Positions 29,288-38,126 of a DNA stretch of 64,000 nucleotides are shown in pieces (the stretch's first letter is position 1; every line of letters starts with the position of its first letter). The notes below the pieces were generated by a model. That model worked only from the letters and a program-made list of their open reading frames with translations. It was not told the DNA's origin and did not search any database. The stretch comes from Brucella anthropi ATCC 49188. Lineage in GTDB: Bacteria > Pseudomonadota > Alphaproteobacteria > Rhizobiales > Rhizobiaceae. Position numbers and translations under genes: made by a program. Location: assembly GCF_000017405.1 (NCBI RefSeq), contig NC_009667.1, forward strand, positions 1,412,001-1,476,000. The letters are read 5' to 3'.

Positions 29288-29316
29288 CTTATAGGGGGAG
29301 GGGGGCAAAGAGTCAA
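29288..29316 (-). promoter_or_regulatory. Sigma-70-type promoter of rpmH-rnpA-yidC
   Basis: On the minus strand TTGACT (29311-29316) and TATAAG (29288-29293) are separated by exactly 17 bases. The predicted transcript starts about 170 bases before rpmH. Confidence 0.7.
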
Positions 29317-29330
29317 TGGTGACGGGCGCT

Positions 29331-29424
29331 AAAGCTTGTCTCCCAAAAATGGGAGCCGCCTTCACGGGGAAATCAGTCCACTGGACTGATTTCTGATCCC
29401 GCTATGATGGGAAAAAGACATGCT
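29331..29424. repeat. REP-like unit interrupted by a second palindrome
   Basis: The outer arms AAGCTTGTCTCCCAAAAATG and GGGAAAAAGACATGCTT match a REP-like unit. Between them sits GGGGAAATCAGTCCACTGG, then ACTGATTT, a palindrome also found alone at 35703-35734. Confidence 0.7.
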
Positions 29425-29432
29425 TGATATGA

Positions 29433-29816
29433 TCACAGCTGTGCTTCAATCGCAGCCTTATCGATGACTGACCAGACTTTCCTTATGAGCGTATTCTCGA
29501 ACTCATAGAAAACATTCTCTGCGAACCGGACCCGTTTGCCGTTGACCGGGAGGCCGAACAGTAGCCCCTTCGGCGTACAGTCAAACTGAAGCCGGCTGGC
29601 AATATAGGGCGGCTCGCTGACAAGCAATTCTATGTTGAAGCGCAGGTCGGGAATCGCCTCGAAATCCTGTTCCAGCATCGTGCGATAGCCGCCAAGTCCC
29701 AAAGGTCTGCCATTATGAATGGCCTCCTCGTGCACATAAAGCCCGAGGTCGTCCCAGTCCTGCCGGTTCAGGCATGCAATATAGTCGCGATAAATCTCGG
29801 CGAGTGGTTCCGACAT
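29433..29816 (-). CDS. SnoaL-like ester cyclase family protein
   Basis: This 127-residue alpha+beta cone-fold protein is related to SnoaL polyketide cyclases. The segments WDDLGLYVHEEAIHNG, FEAIPDLRFNIE and RLQFDCTPKGLLFGLPVNGKRV are typical of the family. Small proteins of this fold include cyclases, hydratases and isomerases; the substrate cannot be told. GAGGAGG precedes the ATG by about 8 bases. Confidence 0.85.
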   Translation of the reverse strand: MSEPLAEIYRDYIACLNRQDWDDLGLYVHEEAIHNGRPLGLGGYRTMLEQDFEAIPDLRFNIELLVSEPPYIASRLQFDCTPKGLLFGLPVNGKRVRFAENVFYEFENTLIRKVWSVIDKAAIEAQL

Positions 29817-29831
29817 GGCTGTCCTCCTCTT

Positions 29832-29934
29832 CGGAGCGGTTCCAGTTGGAGCGGTGTCGCTGGAACTGCTCCAAGTATTTGTTTCGTCGCATTATCCTCA
29901 CGCAAAACCGCTTCGCACTTTTGCTGGAAATGTT
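29832..29934. repeat. Composite repeat: GGAGCGGTTCCAG palindrome plus REP-like variant
   Basis: A palindrome (arms GGAGCGGTTCCAG / CTGGAACTGCTCC) is followed by the linker AAGTATTTGTTT and a REP-like variant (CGCAAAACCGCTTCGCACTT, then TTGCTGGAAATG). A related composite in inverse order lies at 36855-36947. Confidence 0.8.
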
Positions 29935-30066
29935 CTTTTTACTGAAATTGCATCATTCGGACCGGCATTGGCATTGCCAAAGCAGACTAGGGCTTTAATA
30001 AGGATGCGCAACATTTTCACATGCGGGACTGGTCCCGCAGAAGAGCATTATTGAGAGGAGTTCACC

Positions 30067-30411
30067 ATGAGCATCCGTCGCATTGGAGTCGGCCCGCGCA
30101 TGAGCCAGGCCGTCATTCACGGCAACACCGTTTATCTCGCCGGTCAGGTGGGAAATCCGGGCGCCAGCGTTACCGAACAGACCAAGGCCGTTCTGGCCGA
30201 GGTGGACCGCCTTCTCAAGGAAGCGGGCTCCGACAAGACCAAGATCCTTCAGGCCATCATCTGGCTCGCCGACATGAAGGATTTTGGCGAAATGAACGCT
30301 GTCTGGGATGCATGGGTCGATCCGGCTCACACGCCTGCCCGCGCCACCGGCGAAGCAGCGCTGGCAACGCCAGACTACAAGGTTGAAGTCATCATCACCG
30401 CTGCGGTGTAA
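30067..30411 (+). CDS. RidA-family protein (non-canonical subgroup)
   Basis: This 114-residue YjgF/YER057c/UK114-fold protein begins MSIRRIGVGPRMSQAV and has the typical YLAGQVG segment. In archetypal RidA an Arg near the C-terminus (in V-A-R-L-P) binds the imine/enamine substrate; here the region reads GEAALATPDYKVEV, so that Arg is missing. The protein therefore probably belongs to a Rid2-Rid7-like subgroup with different chemistry. GAGAGGAG precedes the ATG. Confidence 0.9.
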   Translation: MSIRRIGVGPRMSQAVIHGNTVYLAGQVGNPGASVTEQTKAVLAEVDRLLKEAGSDKTKILQAIIWLADMKDFGEMNAVWDAWVDPAHTPARATGEAALATPDYKVEVIITAAV

Positions 30412-30429
30412 TTTCTTCATATCGATGCG

Positions 30430-30464
30430 AACCCCGTCGAAGCTTCGGTTTCGGCGGGTTTTTT
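30430..30464. terminator. Terminator between ridA-like and DUF4105 genes
   Basis: AACCCCGTCGAAG and TTTCGGCGGGTT form the stem, followed by TTTTTAT. It lies between convergent genes. Confidence 0.75.
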
Positions 30465-31464
30465 ATTCGCGGATACGTTGCGAAAAGCCGTCGCGTCCAC
30501 CCGCGAGCGCTCTTGCGTCGATTGACGCGCGTTTGCGTGCTTCCTCCAGCGTGCCGCCATTCTCGATCCAGCCGTGATCGTACAGATAACCGGGCAGGTA
30601 GCCTGACAGGAGGATGCGGTAGTCGAACGGGAAGGTCGGATCCAGCACCCGCGCCATGTGGAAGATGATCGTGGTGCAGTTCGCGGTCAGCGTATTATAG
30701 AATTTCGGCTGCTCTGCCAGCTCATTGCCAAGCTCGACATAGGACAGGAAAAGTTCGCGCGCGCCCACCGGCGGCAGCTTCACGCGGTAGCGATAGACGT
30801 TTTCCTTGCGGACATTGGTGCGCAGATAAATGATGTCCTGCTCTTCGGCGGCAATCATCGCCAGCTCGTATTTGCGGAAGAAACCGGCGATGGGCGAATA
30901 GACTTCATGGTGTTCGCGGCGGATTTCGCCGGAAAAGACCACATGACGGCCATCCTCGAAGCCGAATGACAGAAGCGTATGGGCGATTGCCGGGCCCGAC
31001 CAATAGGACAGATAAACGTCCACCGTCGCAATCTTGCTGAGGTCGTAGGTTTCCTCTTTCCAGTTGGGCGTAAAATCTTCTGTCGTTCGCCAGGTGAAAT
31101 CGCGGACATTGGAAAGGGTGACGATGTCGCCATTGATCTTTCCCGTCACCGTGCGTGCGACGTCGGGCGCCCAGATGCGGTTGAGGGAGGGGCGGACTGT
31201 GGACCATGCCCCGAGCATCACCAGCGCCAGAAGGCAGAAGACCAGTCGCCTGCGCCAGCAGCTGTAATGTCTTTCGCCTGCAATCACGCCCAGAGCGATC
31301 AGAAGCCAGACGGCGATGATCGATCCGCGCATGGCATCGCCGAAGGGCAACTGGAACCACATGGCAAAGCTGGCCCATATCGCAAAGATAAGGACGAATA
31401 AAATGAAGACGAACTTGCCTGCGATGCGGACGGGAGCCGATTTCAGGAGAGATGACATATGCAT
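30463..31464 (-). CDS. DUF4105 membrane protein
   Basis: This 333-residue protein has three N-terminal transmembrane helices (about residues 12-35, 45-62 and 72-88) and a large soluble domain of DUF4105 type. Segments such as DVYLSYWSGPAIAHTLLSF and YNTLTANCTTIIFHM (with a conserved-looking Cys) recall lipid- or wall-active papain-like folds, but no activity is established. The soluble domain is probably periplasmic. The 157-bp spacer upstream has an inverted repeat TGACAT...ATGTCA at about 31525-31549. Confidence 0.85.
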   Translation of the reverse strand: MHMSSLLKSAPVRIAGKFVFILFVLIFAIWASFAMWFQLPFGDAMRGSIIAVWLLIALGVIAGERHYSCWRRRLVFCLLALVMLGAWSTVRPSLNRIWAPDVARTVTGKINGDIVTLSNVRDFTWRTTEDFTPNWKEETYDLSKIATVDVYLSYWSGPAIAHTLLSFGFEDGRHVVFSGEIRREHHEVYSPIAGFFRKYELAMIAAEEQDIIYLRTNVRKENVYRYRVKLPPVGARELFLSYVELGNELAEQPKFYNTLTANCTTIIFHMARVLDPTFPFDYRILLSGYLPGYLYDHGWIENGGTLEEARKRASIDARALAGGRDGFSQRIRE

Positions 31465-31621
31465 TCCGTATTCGTCGGTTGCCGCTGCCAGGAATTATTC
31501 TGTGTGCGGAAATCGGCGGGATACTGACATGATTTGCATCCCTATGTCATGGGGTAACGGTTAGAATAGTAAATTTAAGTTTCTACATTAGAACCGTAGA
31601 AAGTTATTGGTGTGTCAGGGC

Positions 31622-32284
31622 TTATTTCTTTACTGCCATTGCTTCGCCGCGCGGGCGGGAAACAGGCTTGCGGTTGCGGGCGTGCGGACGCACCAGACGC
31701 CATAGAAGCAGTGCGCTGACGATCCCGGCATAGATGACCGGTTCGGCAGGCCAGCTTTTCACCGACATGATGAAATGGATCGCGCCGCCAGCGATTGCGA
31801 CATAGACCAGCTTGTGCAGGCTGTTCCAACGGCGGCCGAGCTTGCGGATCGACCAGTTGTTGGAGGTCAGCGCCAGCGGCACCAGCAGGACCAGACTGAT
31901 CATGCCGATGGTGATGAAAGGCCGCCGCACGATATCGGTGACAATGGCGGAAATGTTCAGGCCCTGATCCAGCACCATATAGGTGGCGAAGTGCATCAGC
32001 GCATAATAGAAGGCGAGCAGGCCGAGCGCCCGGCGATAGCGCAGAAAAGCCATGCCGGTCAGGTCGCGGATCGGCGTTACCATGAGGGTCAGAATGAGAA
32101 AGCGCAGAGCCCACAGGCCAAGCGTGTGTTCGAAAGTCTTGACCGGATCGGCACCAAGGTTGCCGCTTGCGCCCAGATAGAACGTCCAGACTGCCGGAAC
32201 GAAACCGACCGCATAAAGCAGCCAGATCTTCCATTCACCGGGACGAACTGTCTTCTTTTTGCCTGTCTGGGCCGCTGCTGCCAT
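31622..32284 (-). CDS. msrQ: MsrPQ heme-binding membrane subunit MsrQ
   Basis: MsrQ (YedZ) passes electrons from the respiratory quinone pool to periplasmic MsrP for repair of oxidised methionines. The 220-residue protein has six transmembrane segments with His residues suited to b-heme ligation (YALMHFATYMV, LHKLVYVAIAGGAIHFIM). It starts one base after the msrP stop, on the same strand, as a two-gene operon. Confidence 0.95.
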   Translation of the reverse strand: MAAAAQTGKKKTVRPGEWKIWLLYAVGFVPAVWTFYLGASGNLGADPVKTFEHTLGLWALRFLILTLMVTPIRDLTGMAFLRYRRALGLLAFYYALMHFATYMVLDQGLNISAIVTDIVRRPFITIGMISLVLLVPLALTSNNWSIRKLGRRWNSLHKLVYVAIAGGAIHFIMSVKSWPAEPVIYAGIVSALLLWRLVRPHARNRKPVSRPRGEAMAVKK

Positions 32285-32285
32285 G

Positions 32286-33245
32286 TCAGTAATTCACCTT
32301 CAGGTCCATGCCCGCATAAAGTGAGGCGACTTCCTCGCCATAACCGTTAAACGGCAAGGTGGGGCGGCGGCCCGAACCCAAAAAACCGCCTTCGCCAATA
32401 CGCCGCTCGGTCGCCTGGCTCCAGCGCGGATGATCGACCTCCGGATTCACATTGGCATAGAAGCCATATTCGTTAGCGGCCTGCTGCTGCCATGAGGTTG
32501 GCGGCTGCTTTTCGACAAAGCTGATCTTCGTGATCGCCTTGATCCCCTTGAAACCGTATTTCCAGGGCACCACGAGCCGGATCGGCGCGCCGTTCGCATT
32601 GGGCAATGTCTCGCCGTAAAGGCCGACCGAAAGGATCGTCAGCGGATGATTGGCTTCGTCGAGACGCAGGCCTTCGATATAGGGCCAGTCGAGAACCTGA
32701 AAGAGGCCGGTCTGGCCCGGCATTTCTTCCGGTCGCACCACGCCGGTAAAGGCGATGTATTTGGCGGAACCAAGCGGCTCCACCTGCGACAGAAGGCTTG
32801 CGAGCGGAAACCCGATCCACGGAATGACCATCGACCATGCCTCGACGCAGCGCATCCGATAGATGCGTTCTTCAAGCGGCATCCTGGCAATCAGTTCCTG
32901 AATGTCGAATTCCTTCGGCTGTTTCACGAGGCCATCGACGGTGAGCTTCCAGGGTAGCGGCTTGTAGCTGCCGGAATTGGCGGAAGGGTCGCTCTTGTCG
33001 GTGCCGAATTCATAGAAATTATTGTAGGTCGTGACAGCATCCTGCGGTGTCAGCTTTTCATCGACCTTATAGGCGGAAGCCTTCGCCTTGAGCGGTTCGG
33101 CAAAGGCGGTTGATGCAACACCAGCCGCGGCCAGCGCACCCGCACCAACCATGAAGTTGCGACGGTTCAGATAGAGGCTCTTGGGCGTCACCGCGTCATA
33201 AGTGAGACGGGCGGATGAAAAACGCCCGGGTTTGAAGCTGCTCAT
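32286..33245 (-). CDS. msrP: Periplasmic methionine-sulfoxide reductase, molybdopterin subunit MsrP
   Basis: MsrP (YedY) reduces protein-bound methionine sulfoxide. The 319-residue precursor has a Tat signal with RRNF ([19 protein letters not shown]) and the molybdenum-ligand Cys in [13 protein letters not shown] sulfite-oxidase-type fold follows. The start at 33245 is chosen because GGGAGAG precedes it; the longer frame adds six residues. It is first in the msrP-msrQ operon. Confidence 0.96.
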   Translation of the reverse strand: MSSFKPGRFSSARLTYDAVTPKSLYLNRRNFMVGAGALAAAGVASTAFAEPLKAKASAYKVDEKLTPQDAVTTYNNFYEFGTDKSDPSANSGSYKPLPWKLTVDGLVKQPKEFDIQELIARMPLEERIYRMRCVEAWSMVIPWIGFPLASLLSQVEPLGSAKYIAFTGVVRPEEMPGQTGLFQVLDWPYIEGLRLDEANHPLTILSVGLYGETLPNANGAPIRLVVPWKYGFKGIKAITKISFVEKQPPTSWQQQAANEYGFYANVNPEVDHPRWSQATERRIGEGGFLGSGRRPTLPFNGYGEEVASLYAGMDLKVNY

Positions 33246-33600
33246 GGTCTCTCCCACTTCCAAAACGATTAGCCTGCTGTTGCAGATACGATCCCACGTA
33301 AAGGCGTCAAAAGCATGGATAATTTGCGAACACGATGTTGTTCACGCATTGTTGAGATCGCGTGAAGGCGTAACAGAATTGTAACACAATGTAACTTTTC
33401 GTGCATTCTGCCATATTCTCGCTAAAACTCTGCTGTTAACGGCATTACATTAGCGCATCCCGAAAGCACTTCCCGCAAAAGCATGGGCGATTTCGGAAAG
33501 ATGTGTCGGGTCATGTGATTATCGCCGGCAGGGGTGGGGACGCACCCGGGAAGAGCTGCCTTCAAACCTTCGTTAACGTCTCATTGGCTATATTGAGATC
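33246..33600. other. Spacer with divergent promoters and one REP-like repeat
   Basis: This 355-bp gap between divergent msrP and the alpha/beta hydrolase holds a REP-like variant at 33452-33505 (GCGCATCCCGAAAGCACTTC). The rest is moderately AT-rich and must contain both promoters. No gene is seen. Confidence 0.6.
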
Positions 33601-34479
33601 ATGGTAAAGAAGATGTTTATTGCCGCTTTGGCGGCAGCTGCATTCACGGTGGCGGCCGGCTCGGCTCTGGCCGAAGGACAGCCCGTTTCGACGAACGGTC
33701 AGGGCAAGGTTCTGAGCGCTATTGCTGCATCGATGAAAGAAGAGCAGGGCGCTCCCAAGCTGGGTGAAGGCGTGACAATGCGCGAGAAGAAAATGGATAC
33801 GGAAACGACCCCGGAACAGAATTTTTCGCGCAGCAAGCAGTTCATTCATCGCTTCTACAAGCCGGAAAATGCTTCGAACGAACTGGTGATCCTGCTGCAC
33901 GGTTCGGGCGGTAATGAAACCAGCCTTGTGCCGCTGGCTTCCAAGATCTGGCCGCGCGCCACACTGCTCGGCATTCGCGGTCGCGTGATGCAAGATGGCG
34001 GTACACGCTGGTACAAGCGCATCTCGCCGGTCAAGTTCGACCAGAAGGACGTGAAGCTCGAAGCCAATGCGTTCGTGACCTTTTTGACGCGTCTGGCCGA
34101 TGACAAGGATCTCGACCTCACCCACGCAACCTTCGTGGGCTATTCTAACGGCGCCAATCTTCTGGCTGCAACCATGATGCTGCACCCCGATCTGGTGAAG
34201 CGCGCCATTCTGATGCGCTCGATGCCGGTTCTGGATAACGCCCCTGTGGCCAATCTGAGCAAGGCGCGCGTTCTGACCATCACAGGCGAAGAGGACAAGC
34301 TCTATTCACCGTTTGCGCCAGCGCTTTCTGCACTTCTGCGCTCCGGTGGCGCTCGCGTCGATGCCCGCACCATCGATGCGGATCATATGCTGGGTGAAAA
34401 GGATATCGCCGCCATCACTCAATGGGTGGCATCGCTCGGACCAGATGGTGCGCCTGCGGTTGCAAGACGCGGACAATAA
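33601..34479 (+). CDS. Secreted alpha/beta hydrolase (phospholipase/carboxylesterase type)
   Basis: This 292-residue precursor has a signal peptide (residues 1-24, ending ALA-EG). The hydrolase core shows the oxyanion motif LLHGSGGNE, the nucleophile Ser182 in VGYSNGANL, Asp232 in GEEDKLYSP and His262 in DADHMLGE. It resembles the YpfH/carboxylesterase group with a periplasmic location. Substrate unknown. It is transcribed away from msrP and followed by a hairpin. Confidence 0.88.
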   Translation: MVKKMFIAALAAAAFTVAAGSALAEGQPVSTNGQGKVLSAIAASMKEEQGAPKLGEGVTMREKKMDTETTPEQNFSRSKQFIHRFYKPENASNELVILLHGSGGNETSLVPLASKIWPRATLLGIRGRVMQDGGTRWYKRISPVKFDQKDVKLEANAFVTFLTRLADDKDLDLTHATFVGYSNGANLLAATMMLHPDLVKRAILMRSMPVLDNAPVANLSKARVLTITGEEDKLYSPFAPALSALLRSGGARVDARTIDADHMLGEKDIAAITQWVASLGPDGAPAVARRGQ

Positions 34480-34492
34480 TATCGACTTGATT

Positions 34493-34523
34493 GAAGCCCG
34501 GTCAGTTTCCCTGATCGGGCTTC
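34493..34523 (+). terminator. Hairpin after the alpha/beta hydrolase
   Basis: GAAGCCCG and CGGGCTTC form an 8-bp stem around a 15-base loop. A T-run is lacking, so termination would be weak. Confidence 0.5.
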
Positions 34524-34527
34524 GCGA

Positions 34528-35160
34528 TCATGCATTCGGGCGGTAGCGAAAGTGACCGGTAATGGGAAACTCAAACAGCCGGTCTTCAATCCGGGTTCCC
34601 GCACCAATATTGTGAACAACCAACAGACGTGTGCCCTCGGCATTATAGCGCTGTGTAACGATGGCTATATGCGGCAGGTTTCCCGGAAGCATCTGCGCGA
34701 CGAGATCGCCGGGACGATAATCCTCAGCAACTTTTGTAACCGGTAAGGCCGCTTTGCTCCTGTTGAAAAATACGGCAAGGTTCGGCACGCGACGGTGGTC
34801 GATATTCGGGTCGGGGCGCTTCAGGCCCCAGTTTCTCGGATATTGCGTGAAAGCTTTCCGCATATCGTTGTGGACCAAGGCCTGCAGGTCCGCATTCAAC
34901 CCCTGCCGATAGGCGCGGATGATGACATCGGTGCAGACGCCTCGATCGAGAGGAACGTCTCCGCCGGGATATTTCAGCTGCGTATAAGCGGGGTCATAGT
35001 GAACCGTCGTTCCCACCTGGCTTTCCGCTGCCGCAATCAGCTTTTGCGCCCACGGCTCAGCCTCCACCGAAGGGAGCGCCGCAGAAGTCTTTTCGACGAG
35101 CAGGGACGTCGAAAAGACTGCCGATACTCCGCCGAGGACAATAGAACGACGTGAAAGCAT
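34528..35160 (-). CDS. DUF1287 secreted protein
   Basis: This 210-residue protein has an N-terminal signal (MLSRRSIVLGGVSAVFS) and a DUF1287 domain, an NlpC/P60-like papain fold in outline. The conserved region PLDRGVCTDVIIRAYR contains the likely catalytic Cys, and LPHIAIVTQR and LLVVHNIGAGTR may supply the His residues. A cell-wall or amidase role is inferred from the fold only. The start at 35160 is preferred to one eight codons upstream because it opens the signal peptide. Confidence 0.85.
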   Translation of the reverse strand: MLSRRSIVLGGVSAVFSTSLLVEKTSAALPSVEAEPWAQKLIAAAESQVGTTVHYDPAYTQLKYPGGDVPLDRGVCTDVIIRAYRQGLNADLQALVHNDMRKAFTQYPRNWGLKRPDPNIDHRRVPNLAVFFNRSKAALPVTKVAEDYRPGDLVAQMLPGNLPHIAIVTQRYNAEGTRLLVVHNIGAGTRIEDRLFEFPITGHFRYRPNA

Positions 35161-35276
35161 ACTGAAATTCTCTTCCTCCTGCATGAACAGGATAAAACCG
35201 CTGAAGATCGATTACGATTGTTGGTCCGGTGTTGGTATGATCTATTAGCAACTCTAGATTTAAATAAGGAAATCGT

Positions 35277-35669
35277 ATGATTCTAAGAAGTGCTAAAGGT
35301 TCTTCTGTCCTGATGGCCGTAATTGGTGCGGCTCTTGTGGCAGGCGGATTTTATTACCAAGCCAGTGGTTCGTCTGTTTCCAGCGCGGATCAACAGCGCT
35401 GCGAACAAATCATCCAGAATATTTATGGTGATAATGCCGATGCCAAATCGTCGTTGCTGCCGAAATGCAACGAGCCCGGCATGGTCGCGATGATGGATGC
35501 CAGGGCTGGCGGCTCTGGCGCGTCGGAAGCTGCCGCAGCCATTGCCTCTGCCAATCAGACCGACATAACGTCGAATGCATTGGGTTATGGGGTGATGGGC
35601 GTCGGTGTTGCGCTGGTGATTTCGGGTCTTTTCGGTATGGCTCGCGCCAAACGAAACGGTGAGGTCTGA
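35277..35669 (+). CDS. Small membrane protein with two transmembrane helices
   Basis: This 130-residue protein has helices at about residues 11-28 (SVLMAVIGAALVAGGFYYQ) and 100-120 (GYGVMGVGVALVISGLFGMA), separated by a soluble loop with two Cys residues (QQRCEQII, LPKCNEPG) that could form a periplasmic disulfide. A good ribosome site (AAGGAAATC) precedes the ATG. I do not assign a family with confidence. It is divergent from the DUF1287 gene. Confidence 0.75.
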   Translation: MILRSAKGSSVLMAVIGAALVAGGFYYQASGSSVSSADQQRCEQIIQNIYGDNADAKSSLLPKCNEPGMVAMMDARAGGSGASEAAAAIASANQTDITSNALGYGVMGVGVALVISGLFGMARAKRNGEV

Positions 35670-35702
35670 GGATCTGCAAGCAGTCTGCTTGTGTAGATGA
35701 AA

Positions 35703-35858
35703 CGGGGAATCAGTCCATTGGACTGTTTCCCCCGCGACCTGCGGCTTCTGTTCAGGGTTTAGAGCGCCGATCTGATTGGATCAGATCGGCGCTCTAATCA
35801 TTTGTTTTTACGCGCATCTTTTCCGAAAACCGTTTCACACTTTTCGGGATGCGCTCTA
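35703..35858. repeat. Array of three palindromes
   Basis: In order: CGGGGAATCAGTCCATTGG palindrome (35703-35734), AGAGCGCCGATCTGATTGG palindrome (35761-35795), linker AATCATTTGTTTTTA, and a near-consensus REP-like unit (35811-35858). The last ends in GCGCTCTA and its CTA is the stop of the WD40 gene. Confidence 0.9.
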
Positions 35859-36830
35859 ATCCGCTATCGAAACCACACCGCAATCCCCGGCCTCGGAGCC
35901 GAAGACGAGGCGTTGGCCCTGTTCATCCCAGCCCATGCTGGTGATTGCGCCCTTGCCGGGGCGGCGCAGCAGAACTTCCTTGCTGTCGGCGAAACGAGCA
36001 ACCAGGATCATGCCGTCATTATAGCCGATGGCTGCAATGTCCTCGACCGGATGGCAGGCAACGGATGTCACCATGCTATCGCCACGAAGACCGAGTTCCA
36101 GAGGAGCCTTGCCCATCGGGCCGTCCTTGCCCGCAAAAGGCCAGACGATTGCTGCCGGGGCGCCGGAGGTGGCCAGCCACTTGGCCTTGGCGCTCCACGA
36201 CCAGTCTTTCACCTTGGCCGGATAGCCGGTCATGCGCATGTGCTTCGTATCTTCGAGACGCCAGCCATGCAGGGCATTTTCTTGCATCGAGGTGATGAGG
36301 AAGCGACCATCGGGTGAAAAGATTGCGCCGATATGTGCGCCTTTCCATTCCAGTTCGACAGGTTTCGCCGCTGTTCCGGTCCAGATCAGGGTTGCACCAT
36401 TATAGCGGGCAATCGCCAGCCGCTGGCCCTTTGGCGCAAAGGCAATGCCTTCGACGCTGCGTTCCTGCGCAAATTCCTGCACCTTGCCGTCAGACGTGCG
36501 CACCCAGGCGGTGCGACCCGATGCAAAACCGACAGTTCCGCCGGGGCCTGCTGCCACGGCGGTCATCCATTTGCGCGGGATCTTCGCAAGTTCAGTTACC
36601 GTCCCATCGGCGTCGGTACGGCACACGCGACCGTCTTCGCCGCCAGTGATGAGCGACTTTCCGTCAACGGAAACGGTCGCGCTCAACAGGCCGTCATGGA
36701 CTGCAGAGGTCTTGCTGCCGTTATTGAGCTGATGGATCGAGCCATCGGCCATTGCGAAGAAGGGAATGCCGCTGATAAAGCGCGCATAAAGACAATGACC
36801 TTCAAGGTCGAGCGGAGCTACTGTAGGCAT
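35856..36830 (-). CDS. WD40-repeat beta-propeller protein
   Basis: This 324-residue cytoplasmic protein (no signal seen) is made of about seven WD40-like blades; blade-like motifs include LITGGEDGRVCRTDADG, LAIARYNGATLIWTG and WLATSGAPAAIVWPF. It probably acts as a protein-binding scaffold; no partner is suggested by context. The ATG is at 36830. The stop TAG is part of the adjacent REP-like repeat. Confidence 0.88.
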   Translation of the reverse strand: MPTVAPLDLEGHCLYARFISGIPFFAMADGSIHQLNNGSKTSAVHDGLLSATVSVDGKSLITGGEDGRVCRTDADGTVTELAKIPRKWMTAVAAGPGGTVGFASGRTAWVRTSDGKVQEFAQERSVEGIAFAPKGQRLAIARYNGATLIWTGTAAKPVELEWKGAHIGAIFSPDGRFLITSMQENALHGWRLEDTKHMRMTGYPAKVKDWSWSAKAKWLATSGAPAAIVWPFAGKDGPMGKAPLELGLRGDSMVTSVACHPVEDIAAIGYNDGMILVARFADSKEVLLRRPGKGAITSMGWDEQGQRLVFGSEAGDCGVVSIAD

Positions 36831-36854
36831 CGGCTTCCGGTATTGTTTATTGAT

Positions 36855-36947
36855 GAGAGCATTTCCAGCAGAAGCGGTTTTGCCGGAAATGCATAGAAAT
36901 AGGCGGTTAAGCGGTTTCCCGGTTCGAACAGAACCGGAAGCGCTTTA
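36855..36947. repeat. Composite repeat: REP-like variant plus GCGGTTTCCCGGTTC palindrome
   Basis: A unit GCATTTCCAGCAGAAGCGG ... TTTTGCCGGAAATGC is followed by a linker and the palindrome GGTTTCCCGGTTC/GAACAGAACCGGAAGCGC. It mirrors 29832-29934. Its right end supplies the TAA stop of the CobW gene. Confidence 0.8.
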
Positions 36948-38126
36948 TCGGGCCTGACTGTTTTCGAAGCCGGCCTTCAGGGCGGCGGGGTCGAGTTCAC
37001 GTCCGATGAAGACGAGGCGGCTTTCACGCTTTTCGTCTTCCTTCCAGGCACGCTGGTGGTCACCTTCGATGATCATGTGCACGCCCTGCACCACATAGCG
37101 GTCCGGATCGTCCTTGAAAGCGATGATGCCCTTGAGGCGCAGAATGTTCGGTCCTTGCGTCTGGGTGATATTCTGAATCCACGGGAAGAATTTCGCCGGG
37201 TCGATTTCACCAGCCCTGAGCGACACCGACTTCACCGTCACATCATGGATCGGTGAGGCGTGATCGTGGTGATGGTCATGATCGCAGTCGGGACCGCACA
37301 CATGGTCATGGTCGTGATGGTGGTCATGATGATCGTGATCATGCGCATGATGATGATGTCCATGGTCGTGACCATGATGGTCATGATCATGGTCGCAATC
37401 CGGTCCGCATACGTGATCGGGATGATCATGGTCGAGAAAGTGCGGATCGTTGTCCAGAACGCGCTTCAGGTCGAAGGCGCCGCGATCCAGCACGCGGTCG
37501 AGCGGGATGGAAGCGCGCTCGGTGCGGTGGATGATGGCATGCGGATTGATGGCGCGAACGGTCGCCTCGATGGCCGCCAGCTCCTGCGGCGTCACGAGAT
37601 CAGTCTTGTTGATGAGCACGACATCGGCAAAGGCGATCTGGTCTTCCGCTTCGCGGCTGTCCTTCAGGCGCAGCGGCAGATGCTTGGCATCGACAAGGGC
37701 GACAACGGCGTCGAGGCCGGTCTTGGCGCGCACGTCATCATCCATGAAGAAGGTCTGCGCAACCGGAACCGGATCGGCAAGGCCGGTCGTTTCCACAACG
37801 ATGGCGTCGAAACGACCCGGACGGCGCATCAGGCCTTCCACCACGCGGATCAGGTCGCCACGCACGGTGCAGCAGATGCAGCCATTGTTCATTTCGTAGA
37901 TTTCTTCGTCCGACTCGACGATCAGGTCGTTGTCGATGCCGATCTCGCCGAATTCATTGACGATCACGGCGTAACGCTTGCCGTGATTTTCGGTCAGGAT
38001 ACGGTTGAGAAGAGTGGTCTTTCCCGAACCCAGATAACCGGTCAGAACGGTCACGGGAATGCGGCCAGCTTCAGTGGTCGTCTTGGTTTCAGACGGAGCT
38101 TCGGTTTGGGCTTCAGCCTGGCTCAT
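36945..38126 (-). CDS. CobW/COG0523 zinc-associated GTPase with His-rich region
   Basis: This 393-residue G3E GTPase has a Walker [14 protein letters not shown] (about residues 30-42) and the metal-binding GCICC motif (about 86-90). A His/Asp-rich stretch of about 60 residues contains two [11 protein letters not shown] units separated by poly-His/Asp. Such proteins act as metallochaperones, often for zinc (ZNG1/ZagA type), with cobalt as an alternative. The ATG at 38126 is chosen to give the usual N-terminus. A Zur-like operator lies 134 bases upstream, supporting a zinc-starvation role. Confidence 0.9.
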   Translation of the reverse strand: MSQAEAQTEAPSETKTTTEAGRIPVTVLTGYLGSGKTTLLNRILTENHGKRYAVIVNEFGEIGIDNDLIVESDEEIYEMNNGCICCTVRGDLIRVVEGLMRRPGRFDAIVVETTGLADPVPVAQTFFMDDDVRAKTGLDAVVALVDAKHLPLRLKDSREAEDQIAFADVVLINKTDLVTPQELAAIEATVRAINPHAIIHRTERASIPLDRVLDRGAFDLKRVLDNDPHFLDHDHPDHVCGPDCDHDHDHHGHDHGHHHHAHDHDHHDHHHDHDHVCGPDCDHDHHHDHASPIHDVTVKSVSLRAGEIDPAKFFPWIQNITQTQGPNILRLKGIIAFKDDPDRYVVQGVHMIIEGDHQRAWKEDEKRESRLVFIGRELDPAALKAGFENSQAR

